A stretch of 64,000 nucleotides of DNA. It comes from Aquila chrysaetos chrysaetos (Eukaryota; Chordata; Aves; Accipitriformes; Accipitridae). Below the pieces are notes generated by a model. It was not told where the DNA came from. It made no database searches and saw only the letters and a program-made list of their open reading frames with translations. The position numbers and the translations under genes are program-made. This document shows positions 33,669-55,702 of the stretch, in pieces (within the stretch, counting starts at the first letter, position 1; the number at the start of each line of letters is the position of its first letter). The stretch is taken from assembly GCF_900496995.4 (NCBI RefSeq), contig NC_044018.1, positions 6,410,501-6,474,500 of the forward strand, read 5' to 3'.

Positions 33669-35379
33669 AAAGGAACAAAAATAAATTTAGTAAAGGTTCT
33701 TTAGAGGATGTGATCTGAAAGCACTGTAGCTTTAATCAGGATATCCACAATAACCTACTTGAATCCCCTCTTCCATAGAAAGCTTGTTCCAGCTCCCCAG
33801 ATTCGTGACAGATACTGTCTTCAAGCAAGCTGTTCCCTTAAGTCTATCTCTAACACCACCAAACTGACTACATTCCCTCATCGGGCAGTAAAATACTGAA
33901 GGACCCAACCCCCGTGAGCTGCTGAATCCATTTTAAAAAGTTGGGCCGATCATCGGGGAGAGAGTTGCTAACTACAGACCCAATTGCAGAGCTGGAGTCT
34001 CCAACTCGTCCTTCTTAAATCACCGTTTCTCATGCTTTGATTGTAACTCTTCAGGAAAAAAAACCGAGGCTGCACAAGGAACAGCAATAGCCAGACTATC
34101 AGTTGTAAAGTGTAGAGAGCCTCAGCTGCAAGTAATCAAGGCACGAGCCATGGAAGCCTCGGGCCCCTGCTGCAGCTGGGAGAAATACTTTTAACTCCCA
34201 TTATTCAGTATTGTGCAGGGTTAGGTTGCACGTTATCACTTGCATGCACAAATGCCCAGTATAAATAAATATTGCCTATCTGTGTGTACAAATGAAGTGT
34301 GTACTGAAGTTACACACATACAGTCACGTCCTCAACCAAAGACCAGTTTGAGATCCTCTGGGACATACAGCTCTCTACCATCCACAACTGATGCCCTGAA
34401 GCTTATTTCCAGGTGCTCTGTCGAGTGCCAAGCAAGACGGAAGAGCCACAATCAGCATGTTGGTAATGCAACATTTCAGTCCGATCAGATGAAGAACCTT
34501 ACTGTAGTTGGGAAAAGCTCATTTGCTGCTCAACAGTGAAGAATAAATCAGACCTCCTGTAGTGCATTTTACCTCTCAAGTATTCCATAAGAAGATGACT
34601 ATTACTTTTTCTAATCAAGACACAGAGGTCAAGGCCTGTCTTTTCAAAAGGAATCAGTAAGCTCAGAGCTTACATTTCCAACGAGACTTCTTAAGCGGAT
34701 CTAATTTTCAGAATCATGAGCAATGGTCCTTTGAAAACTACATCTTTTATGCCACACACCCAGAAAAAAAAAAAATCATTTTTCCAAATACAGATCTCAG
34801 TGATCAAGTGTAAGAATTTCACAAGACAGTTAATCAGCAAACTCATCTCCTGGTTTCCAATCCTTTGCAAGATCCAGTACAAATTGACACAAGAGACTAC
34901 AAACAATTAGTTTCAATTTTTGTAATAATTAATGTTAATAGAACTTTTTCCCCAGCCTGGATGGTAGCTGGATGCTACAATGTTTCTTATTCAATCACTC
35001 ATGCCCACTGTATTTACCTATTATTACAAAAGCACAGTAAGAACCACATTAGCTGTCAGGGATGTGCTTTTGCTCATCAGGGACTGCACTGTGTTCTTTT
35101 TTTGCACACACCTAGCCAAATCCACAGCAAACGAGTGCAAGTTCACATGACTCTGTGAAACTGCAGCAGTTTAAAATGGAACACGGCATAACCTGCCAGT
35201 AAGAGGGCTATTTTTCCCCCCTAATTTCTACTGAAACAGTTTGACCTATGTCACCCATTTAAGCATTTTCACTTCTACCAGTTGAGAGCGCAGTGGTATA
35301 TACCACACTAGTCAGTTTATTAATAGAGCTTAACTCTTTAAATGTTGCCTTTCAAAATGCCAATGCAAGCAGAACACAA

Positions 35380-38300
35380 AAATATTGTTTGCCATATTTA
35401 TTTTTCAAACTAAGCTCTGAATTATACAAGTGTAAAAGTGATTAATTAGCCAATAGCTTTTTAATACTCCTATAAAATATGACTAAATAGAATATTTCAA
35501 AAGTATGTACAATATAATGGAAATGCTAACATAATCTGTCACAGTGCTCACACATACCACTGTAATCAAGTCTTGCAAGATGGTTCAGTCCATGTACAAA
35601 GAACAGTCTTTCTTTTTGCAGAAAGCTTTTTCGCTGTTGCTGAATGGGAAGGAGGGGGAAAAAGACCAAAATAAAAACAACCCACCTCTCCCACCCTATT
35701 TAGGATTAAATAAATGTTAAACAATTTATGCACGGGGCACATTTTTATAATATAAAGCACTTTACAATAACTATGTCTGTAGTCTTGTTATGGTTGAGGA
35801 AGGGATGCTCTTGCCATGTTTTCTTGCTGAAAACAAAGTGTACTTGAGTGTGTACGTATATGTTAGGAAGGGGGGAGTTTGTACTACCTTGTCTTAATTA
35901 CAAAAATCAAGGCCACAGAAATTCTTTGTTCTTTTGTTCCGAAAGAGCAGACTCCAAAATACCCTTTCTCCGTGCGTTGTCAATGTTTTCATCCTTTTAA
36001 CTGTACTTAGGAAGTCATTAAAATTTCGATTTCGTATCTGAAGAGGTCAGAAAGGACAAGCAGGCAGCAGAAACAGCAACTGTACTCCCCTGATTTCCTC
36101 CTTCCATTTCCAAGCGGCAGCAGGAGCAATGTCCACCCAAAAGAGGGCCCCAGGGCTTCGCTGCCAGCCGCTCCCATGGGCGCCCACTTTGGAAAGGAAA
36201 TTAAAAGGACGCCGTCTGTGTCACTGTGCATCAGAAGCTGTAATGTAACACAGAGATTTCATTCTTATTTATACTATTACGACATGAGAGAATCTACTTT
36301 AGCACTGTGGACACCCTGTGAAAAGTGCAAGTCAGAGGGACTGAGTTCATAGATGCTACACAACAGATAATTCCCACTGAAGTAAGTAGGGGCTCTTGCC
36401 TGTGAATTACTGAATTAAATAGGGCAGTTACTCTTCCAGATGGTCAGTGTTTTTTTGAAAGAAGCCTTTCTTCTGTGCCAGGCAAGAACCAGCCTTTAGC
36501 AAAATACCAGGTTCTCTTTAAGTTGCAAATCCTGTTACTTTTATGATGGGGACATTATTCCGTAATACCTGAAACATTTTCCCTTGATGACCGTTATTTT
36601 ATCACATAAAGGTGATACGTAAGCTTTGACCATAGTTACAACAGGCTTCTTTGAGTTTTCAGGTTTGTAGTTGTGTTTCTATTTCTGTGCTTTAACCAGT
36701 GAGCCATGTTCCACGCCCTCCTGGGTAGTACTACGTAGTTTTGTGAAGACAAAGAGTAGTCATTGAAAGGGGCCTGTTTTTAAATGTCTGAAAATGCACT
36801 TTGAAGAAAGAGCATTTAAGATCCAATGCTTTAATTTGCAGTATAGTTTTACATCATTTGAGGCCAAAGTCTGTAGTTCAGAACCAAGTCTCCAAAGTTT
36901 GAGTACATGGATACAAGGACTAGATTCAGCCTCCAACACTTCTGCATGGAAAAAAATCCGGAGTATCAAATTTGATTGGAGAAGATGTCTGATTGCTTAC
37001 ATCAATTGAGGATGTGGCCAGTAAATTCTTCCATACAGCATATATCAACAAAAAATCTTAGGCGTTTAAATCTTTCTCTCCCTGTTTATACTGGTCTAAA
37101 ACCCATGGACCTTAGCGTTCTGTATGTTCTCAAAAACGACAGTGGTGTTACTCCTGAAATATTGTAGGTGGCCTATGATGGTGTTTTCAACAGGAACATC
37201 AGGTTATAGTCTTAGGGTAGTAAGTGACTATTTATTGAAACCATTTCTAAATGCATCACTGAAAAAATAATTGAAGTGAAACCTCTAAGGAGTTACTTTA
37301 AGACAACTTTACACAGATATCATGAGGATACTAAAGCCCCATTTTTTGTTCAGTCTCTGCTGTATTTAATGTGCTTCTATTAGTATAACACACGCACGAT
37401 GATGTCCATAATGCAGTAACAAGTATCACATTATAGATATACGCTAAGTAAAGCACTACATCTCAACAGGAATATTAGGGGCCTGTGGTGGTCGCAGAAT
37501 GAACTGTATGAGAATGCTTAAGTCCTCATTCTCAGAACGTCCTTCACCGTGCACGTTGAGAATGGCATCTCCTGTCTTCACCGACAAAGCAACATGCTTT
37601 TCTTCCTGGAAGTACTGGAGAGCCAATACCCCAGCAAGGGGGACTTGACTCTGCTGAAGCTTGTAGCCTCACTGCTAATTAAGGGTAGAATGGAACCCTC
37701 CCTCAGAAACCAGATCATTAGGTTTTATGACAAAAATCTTGATTACAGAACCTAAGCTGACTTTTCAGATCCTAGAATGAGCTTCCAAGATGTATTTACT
37801 TATTTTAACTTGTAAAGGATTTTAAACCATGGAATCTCACTGTGCCATTTTACAGTCACTTTTGGGCATACAGCTGCAGCTAATTAGCTTAAAAATCCCA
37901 CCATATCTTACACATATGCTCAGTTTTCTGCAGTATTAATTTCAGTGGAACTACTCATGTGCATAAATTAAGCGCATGCTTAAATATATGCAAAATCTGA
38001 GCTCAAATGTCTAGAAAATATGTTCTCAAAAGGACAAGTATGCATAAAAAAGAAATCATCATGGAAGGTCTGCCAGACAGGGAATCCAGTATCTGCCTGC
38101 TGTCAGCCATGATGAAAACACAGAACAATTTTTGTAACCCAGTATACACTGCAAGTGAAAGAAACATGCAGGACAGAGTGAAAAAAGGGGATTCAATTGC
38201 ATGCAGTCTAATTTCAAGTGTGTAATTATGGTCCTGTTTTCTTTGGCCTAAAAAAAGAGAAAAAAAAACAACAAAAGAACACCAACTAACCTCTCCTCAC

Positions 38301-39307
38301 CTCCACAAACCCAAACTGCATACAGCTCAAAAAGGGCTCTAAAGCACAGGAAGTGAGGAAGGAAAAGGTCTGAATATTAGAGATGTACGAGTAATTACTA
38401 ACAGTTTCAGGGCTATTCAACACACCACTAGGAAAGCATTCAGCCTTTATCATTACTAGAACTTACAGCTATGACAGAGAGCAACAAATCCCTCCTTAAA
38501 TAAGCAGTCAGTTTCTCTTGCTGCCTCAAACTCAGAAGTACCACTCATACCTTTGTGGAAGATAAAATGACAATCCCTGTTGATATTCTGGCTCCCTTCT
38601 CCTTAGAGAGAAGGACTGAAAGACACCAGACCCTCCAGCCAGCTGCTACCTCTCAGCCCAGAGAGCTCTGTCTCACATCCCTGCCACCATTAAGGACGAG
38701 TTTACTCTACAGCTGTTGGTGGAAGAGGGTGTTTTTCTGATGTTTCTAAAAATGTTGCAAAGATAGTATTCCTTACAGAAAACTCCAGGGGGATGAAAAG
38801 GCCACCAAACTGCTAGTAGATTAAAAACAACACACATGCCCCCCTTTAAAAAAAAAAAAAAAAAGGGGGAAAAGACTAAGGTCTGGTGGGGAACTGAGGA
38901 GGTCAGAGGAGCAGGCTGCTTGATGAAGGGCAATAGCAAGTATTCTGGGAGTTTGAATATCAAGCCTGCTATCAGCCTAATTGCCCACCCTGAATGATCT
39001 CTCTGGTAGTGGTGTTTCAGCATGCAAATTATAGCTGTGAAAAAATCCTCAGACTGAAACCCTCCCTTGTTTCTTCAGCCTTGTTTTGTCCTTTCCAGAA
39101 AAATCTATTAGTTGGTGTGTGATATGGTTACATATACAAAGATCTTTTTCCTAGCCCTTTTATTACATAGGCTTGATTACTGTAAAGGGATTTCAATGAG
39201 TTTAATGTCTGGTACTCAAAAGGCAATGGCTGCCTTTCAACAAAACAAAGCAAACAAAAACCAAGAGCTGTGCTGGAGGAGAGAAGTGCTGCTTCTGCCG
39301 GAGAGGC
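35380..39307 (-). other. RCAN2: Probable RCAN2 3' UTR
   Basis: Sequence downstream of the RCAN2 stop. On the minus strand an AATAAA near 35397-35402, followed by a T/GT-rich stretch, is a plausible cleavage signal and would give a UTR of about 3.9 kb. Other hexamers (for example near 37210) could make shorter forms. No other gene is visible. Confidence 0.45.
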
Positions 39308-49966
<10,659 letters not shown>

Positions 49967-50807
49967 TTAACTTTGTGCTCTGTCACATCAGTCTGTGCCC
50001 AAGGATAATCTGAAACTTGACAACAACTGTTTAACTAGGAGGTTTCAGCCTGGGGCCTTTGGGGGTGGGTGTCCACAGACTAATAAGGGCTCTGTAAAAA
50101 GACACTAAGGAAAGCACTGGTCTGGAAGTGCTGAACTCTGCAAAATGTTTGGGGGAAGGAGTCTTCAAATTGAGAACCCAGCAGCTATTGAACTTCTCCT
50201 AAAAGTTGAGCAAAACTGCGACAGTGACTTATGAAATGAAGCTGAAAAGGGCATATGACTGAAAAGACCAGACAACTGTGGTCTTATCTGTACAAAAGCA
50301 AACATTGTGCTGAATTACAATGGAGTCAGCAGACAAAGTCAGGTGCACTGTAACTGAGGGTTACATTCACATCAACACTGCAGGGTCATTTTGTATTGCA
50401 TGTTATGTTTTTCTGGATGTTTTGGCATTTAAATATTTAGTGCAGATACACGCTCGTTCCTTGAGAGTTCCTGTAGCAGCAGGGAAAAAGTAAATAACTG
50501 AAAACAGCGACCTGCCCCAAAGACAAATTTCAGGCTTAAAAATGTTCAGCTGTAGAACTCCATGTTCAAAAGCACATGACACAAATACGGATATTTCAAC
50601 ATTGTAAAAGAAGGGTCTGAAATGTACCACATCTGTGGACCTAGAAATCAGCAGAAATTCAAGGTACGTTAGCACCCTTGGAGGATCAGACTCTCTCTGC
50701 AATTTCTCTGTAAACTATGTGCACACAGCAGACTAGTTCCACATCATCAAATAAAACCAGAGTCCTTAAATCAATTCTGACACTTGCACAGGTCTTTTCA
50801 TTCACAC

Positions 50808-50880
50808 AAGCATAGATTCATAAAATATTAAGACTGAAAGGGAGCCGTTATCATTTAGTCTAGCCTTTGTGCTTACTCAG
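50808..50880 (-). mobile_element. Possible old CR1 3' tail
   Basis: CATAGATTCATAAAATATTAAGACTGAAAGGGAGCC... TTTAGTCTAGCC resembles the avian CR1 tail read in reverse (ATAGAATCAT...GGCTGGAAAGGACC...TCATCTAGTCCAACC). It is short and diverged. Confidence 0.4.
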
Positions 50881-52175
50881 TTTTTAGACTACCATCCAGT
50901 GAGTCTCACATAAAGTCCTAGTATCTTAACTACTGCAACCCAGACTTGAAGTCTTAGAAGATGGATAATCAGCCAGAGCAAAGCCCCTTCTTTTAAGAGT
51001 TCTTTAACCTGAAAAAACCAGTGTTTGAGATGATTGGCCACACCATTTCACACACTGAGGGCTATTATGTCAGGTGTTTGCATAATTACAGTAACCTGAC
51101 GTTTTCTTTGATGTATCTGCAAGTAAGCACTTCTTTCCTTCTCATCCAGGAAAACAATTTCTTATCCCTTAGAGTGGATAATTGGTAGAGGCTGCAGAAA
51201 GATGAAACGGAAAATGCAATTTATGTAATCTCATCAATACTTCAGTTCTCATCTGTTGATCTTACAAGCAAGACAAAGAATCCAGAACTACTTAGAAAAA
51301 TGTATCCTGAAGCACAGTGAAGCTGCATCAGGGAGCACTAATAGCACTGTCAGCATGATACATTTGTTAAAAAGCTAACTAGGAAAACAGACCAGTTTCG
51401 TGGCAAGGAGTATTAAACACTAATACGCATGTAGCAGATCTCCTTTCATTCACTGCCAACTCTGTGGTCTTCTTCCCCATAACCGATAGTCCATCTCTGG
51501 CACCCTTTCAAAGGAACCTCCCTGTGGTCTATTAAGCTTTCATGATTTTCATTTCATTTTGCCTGACCTCACTCACCTCTTCCTCTCACCACAGGAGATA
51601 CTTTGGAGGAGGGAAAAAAATAAAAAAAAGAGAGGAGAGAGCTCAGTGGTTTGGTTGAGGGTGAATAAAGGCATGCAGTAATCCCACAAACAGCGTGAAG
51701 TTGATAGGTTTGTACAAGCCGGTCTAGTCATACCACCTAATGTTCAAATTGCTGACATTTCACACCTGAGTTATGTTTTTTAACTGCTTTGCTTACAGTT
51801 TTGCAAAATTCCATTTTCCTGAGCAGAACTCTACATCCAGTGACATTTGTATAAAGGTCAGCCAAAAGCAGCAGTCATCTCAGTCCTGTCCTGCTTGGAA
51901 TTTTGATGCTACAACCTTCACAATGACCAGGGAAAGAGGGCTGGGGGAAGGGAGAGAAAGGGACAGGGGACCAGCGTATAAGGAGGACTTATGCAGCATT
52001 CAGAAACATGCAGTAGTGTGGATAATCTATATAAAAGATAATAGTGACTGACTAATTAAAGCTTATGTCTTTATGTTACCTATATTACCTATTTCAGACT
52101 TCTTCAATTTTTTTTAAAAAGCACCTTGAAGTAAACAAACTTAAATACATAAATATATATATGAGGGAAATCGGA

Positions 52176-52190
52176 GGGGGGGGGGGGGGG
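52176..52190. repeat. Poly-G run, 15 bp, followed by AGAGAG
   Basis: Uninterrupted G homopolymer. Confidence 0.95.
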
Positions 52191-52699
52191 AGAGAGATGA
52201 TCAAGGTATTGTAATAGAACTCACATAAGCTAAAAATAAGCAGCAAGGTGAACATTTCCTAGTCCTCTGTAGTAGCTCTCAGTTTCCCTACAAGTCAACA
52301 ATAAAAAAAAATCATAGAAATTCATCATATAAAAAAAGTATTGCACCAACAGTGGAAGAAACCATGCATGGACTTGTCTGAATGCTACGAAGTAAGTATC
52401 TATTACGACTGACAATTTATTAGGAAACAGATCCTTCCTGTATCAACACAGCAGTATTTTCTTGCATCAGCCAGTCCTGTGTGCTGGCCCTCTTTTTGCA
52501 CAGCATATATGACAATGTGGAACCTAATCTTCGTTAGGGGCATAATGCAAAAGAAGGGAGAACGAGATTTCAAATGTGGGTCCAAGAGCAGCGAGCACAA
52601 GGAATGTTCTGGGCACATTCCTGGACAATACTGAGACGTACTCTCATTAGGCACGGAAAGGGACAGATGGGAATATCTCTAAATAAAGCTGATTAAGTA

Positions 52700-53120
52700 C
52701 TGGACGCCAAATGTAATACTGGGGGAACATTAAAGCACTATGGACTTCATTCTGCTTACTTTTCAATTTGATACTGGAGCAGCTTTAGAGATCCAGCTTT
52801 GATTAACACTCCTAAAAATGCCAGGGGGGAGGAGGGGAATGAAGCCCTCTATTTGATATTAATACAGGGCAATCTATCCACAGTGGAGACACATCTACTG
52901 CACTGACTCAAACTGCATCTCCCATTAAAAAGATTCATACATCTGAATTTTTCTACATTTTCAGCTGATAATAATAATGACCTCAGCAGAGGTCATTAAT
53001 CATCAACTGCAGTTAATGGCCCTCAGCTGCATCTTGAGCCTCCCAGCTTGATATTAATTCCCATATGTCTTAATTGCTATTGCCTGTGACTTCTAATATC
53101 TGCTGAATGTACTTATCTCA
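52700..53120. promoter_or_regulatory. Candidate conserved noncoding element in RCAN2 intron
   Basis: A 400-bp segment free of repeats, rich in TAAT homeodomain cores, with CAGCTG and CATATG E-boxes and the palindrome at 52975-52998. The texture resembles vertebrate developmental enhancers. This is an inference; conservation cannot be tested here. Confidence 0.3.
52975..52998. promoter_or_regulatory. Everted AGGTCA pair, 6-bp spacer, in a perfect palindrome
   Basis: TAATGACCTC (52975-52984), loop AGCA, then the exact reverse complement GAGGTCATTA (52989-52998). Inside it TGACCT-CAGCAG-AGGTCA is an everted repeat with spacing six (ER6), a class of site bound by thyroid hormone receptor and other nuclear receptors. 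Confidence 0.5.
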
Positions 53121-54059
53121 ATAAAAGTCTCAGTCATTCCAATCTCTAAGAAAATGTATCATATACATTTTAAAGACCTAAGCAAATTCCATCCCTTTCA
53201 AGTTTTGCGGCTCAATTATTCAAGACCCATAATCCCCTCAATTCAGGACTTTTAAAGCTCTTTTAGGATTCAGTATTTTTAAGATGCTTTTAGAAAATAA
53301 CTCTTCAAACTTTCAGAATACTTTGAAAACTCCTGAAAAAAAATAAAGGAACATCCAAAGTTAAGCAGCAGTGTTGCTACTCTTAAAAAGTCAAAATGCA
53401 TAAAGTAATGAGCATTTATTTCTAGGATTTTGGCGTTTCTTCATCCATCCCAGGTATGTCTCTGTGAGACCCAATTAATGCTCTGGCAAATGTGAGTAGC
53501 CTTCATTTGACCAATACTGCAGAAACTCTCACTTCTCTCTCCTGGGCTCCGTGGCCTCTCTTCATCTCACTATTTCTTTGCCCAACACTGGGCACCTTTC
53601 CCCAGTTGCTTCCTGTCACCTTCCATCAGCTCCCATCAGCCATCATTCACCACCTCTAGCAATTTCTAGAGTTCTTTTTTTTTTTTTTAATTAACAAAAT
53701 TAGCACAAAGTAGGAACATACTAATTAAGGCTGCTGATTACTCAAGCTTGATTGTTATCATTTACGACAGCCAATGCAGAGGACAAACAGAGCGCCATCC
53801 ATGGAAGAAATGAGCACTGGAGTACAAGGGCAAAGCTGTGCACTCATGGACTAAAAACTTATTTCTACTACTAAATGGGAGCTCACCTGGGAACCAAGAT
53901 CCTTTAAGTCACATGATAGAAGTGATGAGTGAAATGCAGCCATAAGGAGGCAAACAAAATACTGGATGCATTTGGAAAAGTATTTCTAGTAAAGCAAGTC
54001 AAGTATTAACAACATTATATGGAGCACTATTACACCTCATTAAAGATATAGGTTTTGTT

Positions 54060-54400
54060 GCCTGTATCCCAGATAGATTAAGCCAAACGGGAATAGATTC
54101 AGATAAAGGCTACAGGGAATGAACAACTTACTGAATAACAAATGAAAATGCTTGGCTTATTTAGCAAAACAAAGCAAAGCCTGAGAGGAGATGGGACAAT
54201 CATCAGCAGTTTACCAGAACTGTACAGAATAAAGACAAAGTATACTGTATAGACTGGAAGACTATGTTGGCTTGAAACAAGTGGAAACAAGTGGCATAAA
54301 TAGGTTTAGGCTAGAAGTTAAAGAAGGTTTCAAACATCAGAGTAATGATCCAGAAACAACCTTCCAATTACAGTAGCAGTGGTGAATGATTTTTTTTTTA
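54060..54400 (+). mobile_element. Ancient CR1-like LINE fragment
   Basis: GCTTATTTAGCAAAACAAAGCAAAGCCTGAGAGGAGATGGGACAATCAT follows the CR1 3' consensus (TTTAGCCTGGAGAAGAGAAGGCTGAGAGGGGATCTGATCAAT), and AGGTTTAGGCTAGAAGTTAAAGAAGGTTTC follows its later part. It is highly diverged and encodes nothing intact. Confidence 0.55.
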
Positions 54401-55254
54401 AGATTGAATTTGGTTAGTTCATGTGAGGGACTATGACAAACTATGGACACAACAAGTATTGTAAAACATGACTGCCTGAATTAGCAAGTGAATTGGGTTC
54501 TGACACAGCAAGTTCCTGTGATTTATTTCCAAACATTTCTTTCACGAATAGCTCCACTGGTATTGTGTTCATTCAGGACAAAAGCCAAGGCCTAATTCAA
54601 ATCAGTGGAAGTCTTTCCACAGACATCAGTGAGCTTTGGATTAGAGCCCTAGAACTCAGAACACAAATTACATTTTATTGTTCAGTGTGTTTACGCTCAT
54701 TATCACCCTTGTTACACATTTGATTTAGGAGATGGCTGTGATTTAAAACTTTACTCTAATGCTTTTTCGTAGAGTTTTGCAAGCAAATAAAGCAAGCATT
54801 TTTCCCATTTTAATTTTTCTTGTTCATGTATATAAAAGATTATCCAAGCAACCAACTGTATACAATAGGGAAACTGAGACATAATTGACAATTATGAAAT
54901 ATGTTTTCCCTGAAATTCATTCTGTACCAGATATAAATTCCTCTGTAAGAAGTAAACTCATCTCAGTTCTGTTTCCACATAGCCACACTGGTTGCAACAC
55001 TGCAGAAAGATGGAATTTCATAGAACATATGGAGGCTATGCACCAAAGAGTCTTCTAACAAAGACATTCTACCAACAGATTAATTCCCCATTTATAGCAA
55101 AGAGGATGGGCATACTGGTTAATTCTAGGTGATATAAAGGAGTCACTAAAGTGGCACACATTTTTTAAAAATTAATAATACAGAAGCCTAGAAAATATCA
55201 GCTGGAAGTAATTTCAGGAATGGGATATGTCAATGCCACATGAAAGGTACTGTA

Positions 55255-55640
55255 ATGACCTAGTCTGGATATTGTGTATGGCTTTTCTCATCCAGGATTA
55301 AGGAAGATGGAGGCAAACTGGAAGAGCAACAGAAGAAGACTACAAGGATGATCAGAAGTGGTGAGGTTTTTACAGGTAAAGGTGGATGATCTTGCCTTGG
55401 GAAACAGAAACTAAGGTATGATGTGCTACATCTAAGTATAAAGAAATCAGTAAATGATGCGAAGGGAAAGGGATTATCCAAATTAAAACAACCAATAGTG
55501 TTGGTATGAAATAAAGACTGCCCATTAAAAGATTTAGGCTCAAACTGAGGAGGTTATTTAGCACTAGACCCATAAAATTTCAAAATGCCATTGGCCCAGA
55601 AGTAGCAAAAAGGCTAATTACTTTCATGAAAAGGACGGGA
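55255..55640 (+). mobile_element. Second ancient CR1-like LINE fragment
   Basis: CTGGATATTGTGTATGGC... AGAAGACTACAAGGATGATCAGAAG... corresponds to the CR1 segment encoding the end of reverse transcriptase (GAATACTGTGTTCAGTTTTGGG... AGAAGGGCAACGAAG). It is diverged, same orientation as the fragment at 54.1 kb, and could be part of the same interrupted copy. Confidence 0.5.
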
Positions 55641-55683
55641 AGGAAAGATTACAGGACAGCAGTATGCATTGCTGTAGTACTGG

Positions 55684-55702
55684 AAAAAAAAAAAAAAAAA
55701 AA
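55684..55702. repeat. Poly-A run
   Basis: About 19 A residues, 40-50 bp past the CR1-like fragment. Confidence 0.9.

Larger units (their letters stand above)
30690..35380. other. Intergenic DNA between the ENPP5 promoter and the RCAN2 3' end
   Basis: No gene seen. It holds a poly-C run (31685-31699), a 12-bp-arm perfect hairpin (33642-33668) and scattered short ORFs without support. A minus-strand ATTAAA near 32290 could end a longer RCAN2 transcript, so part may be 3' UTR. Confidence 0.5.
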
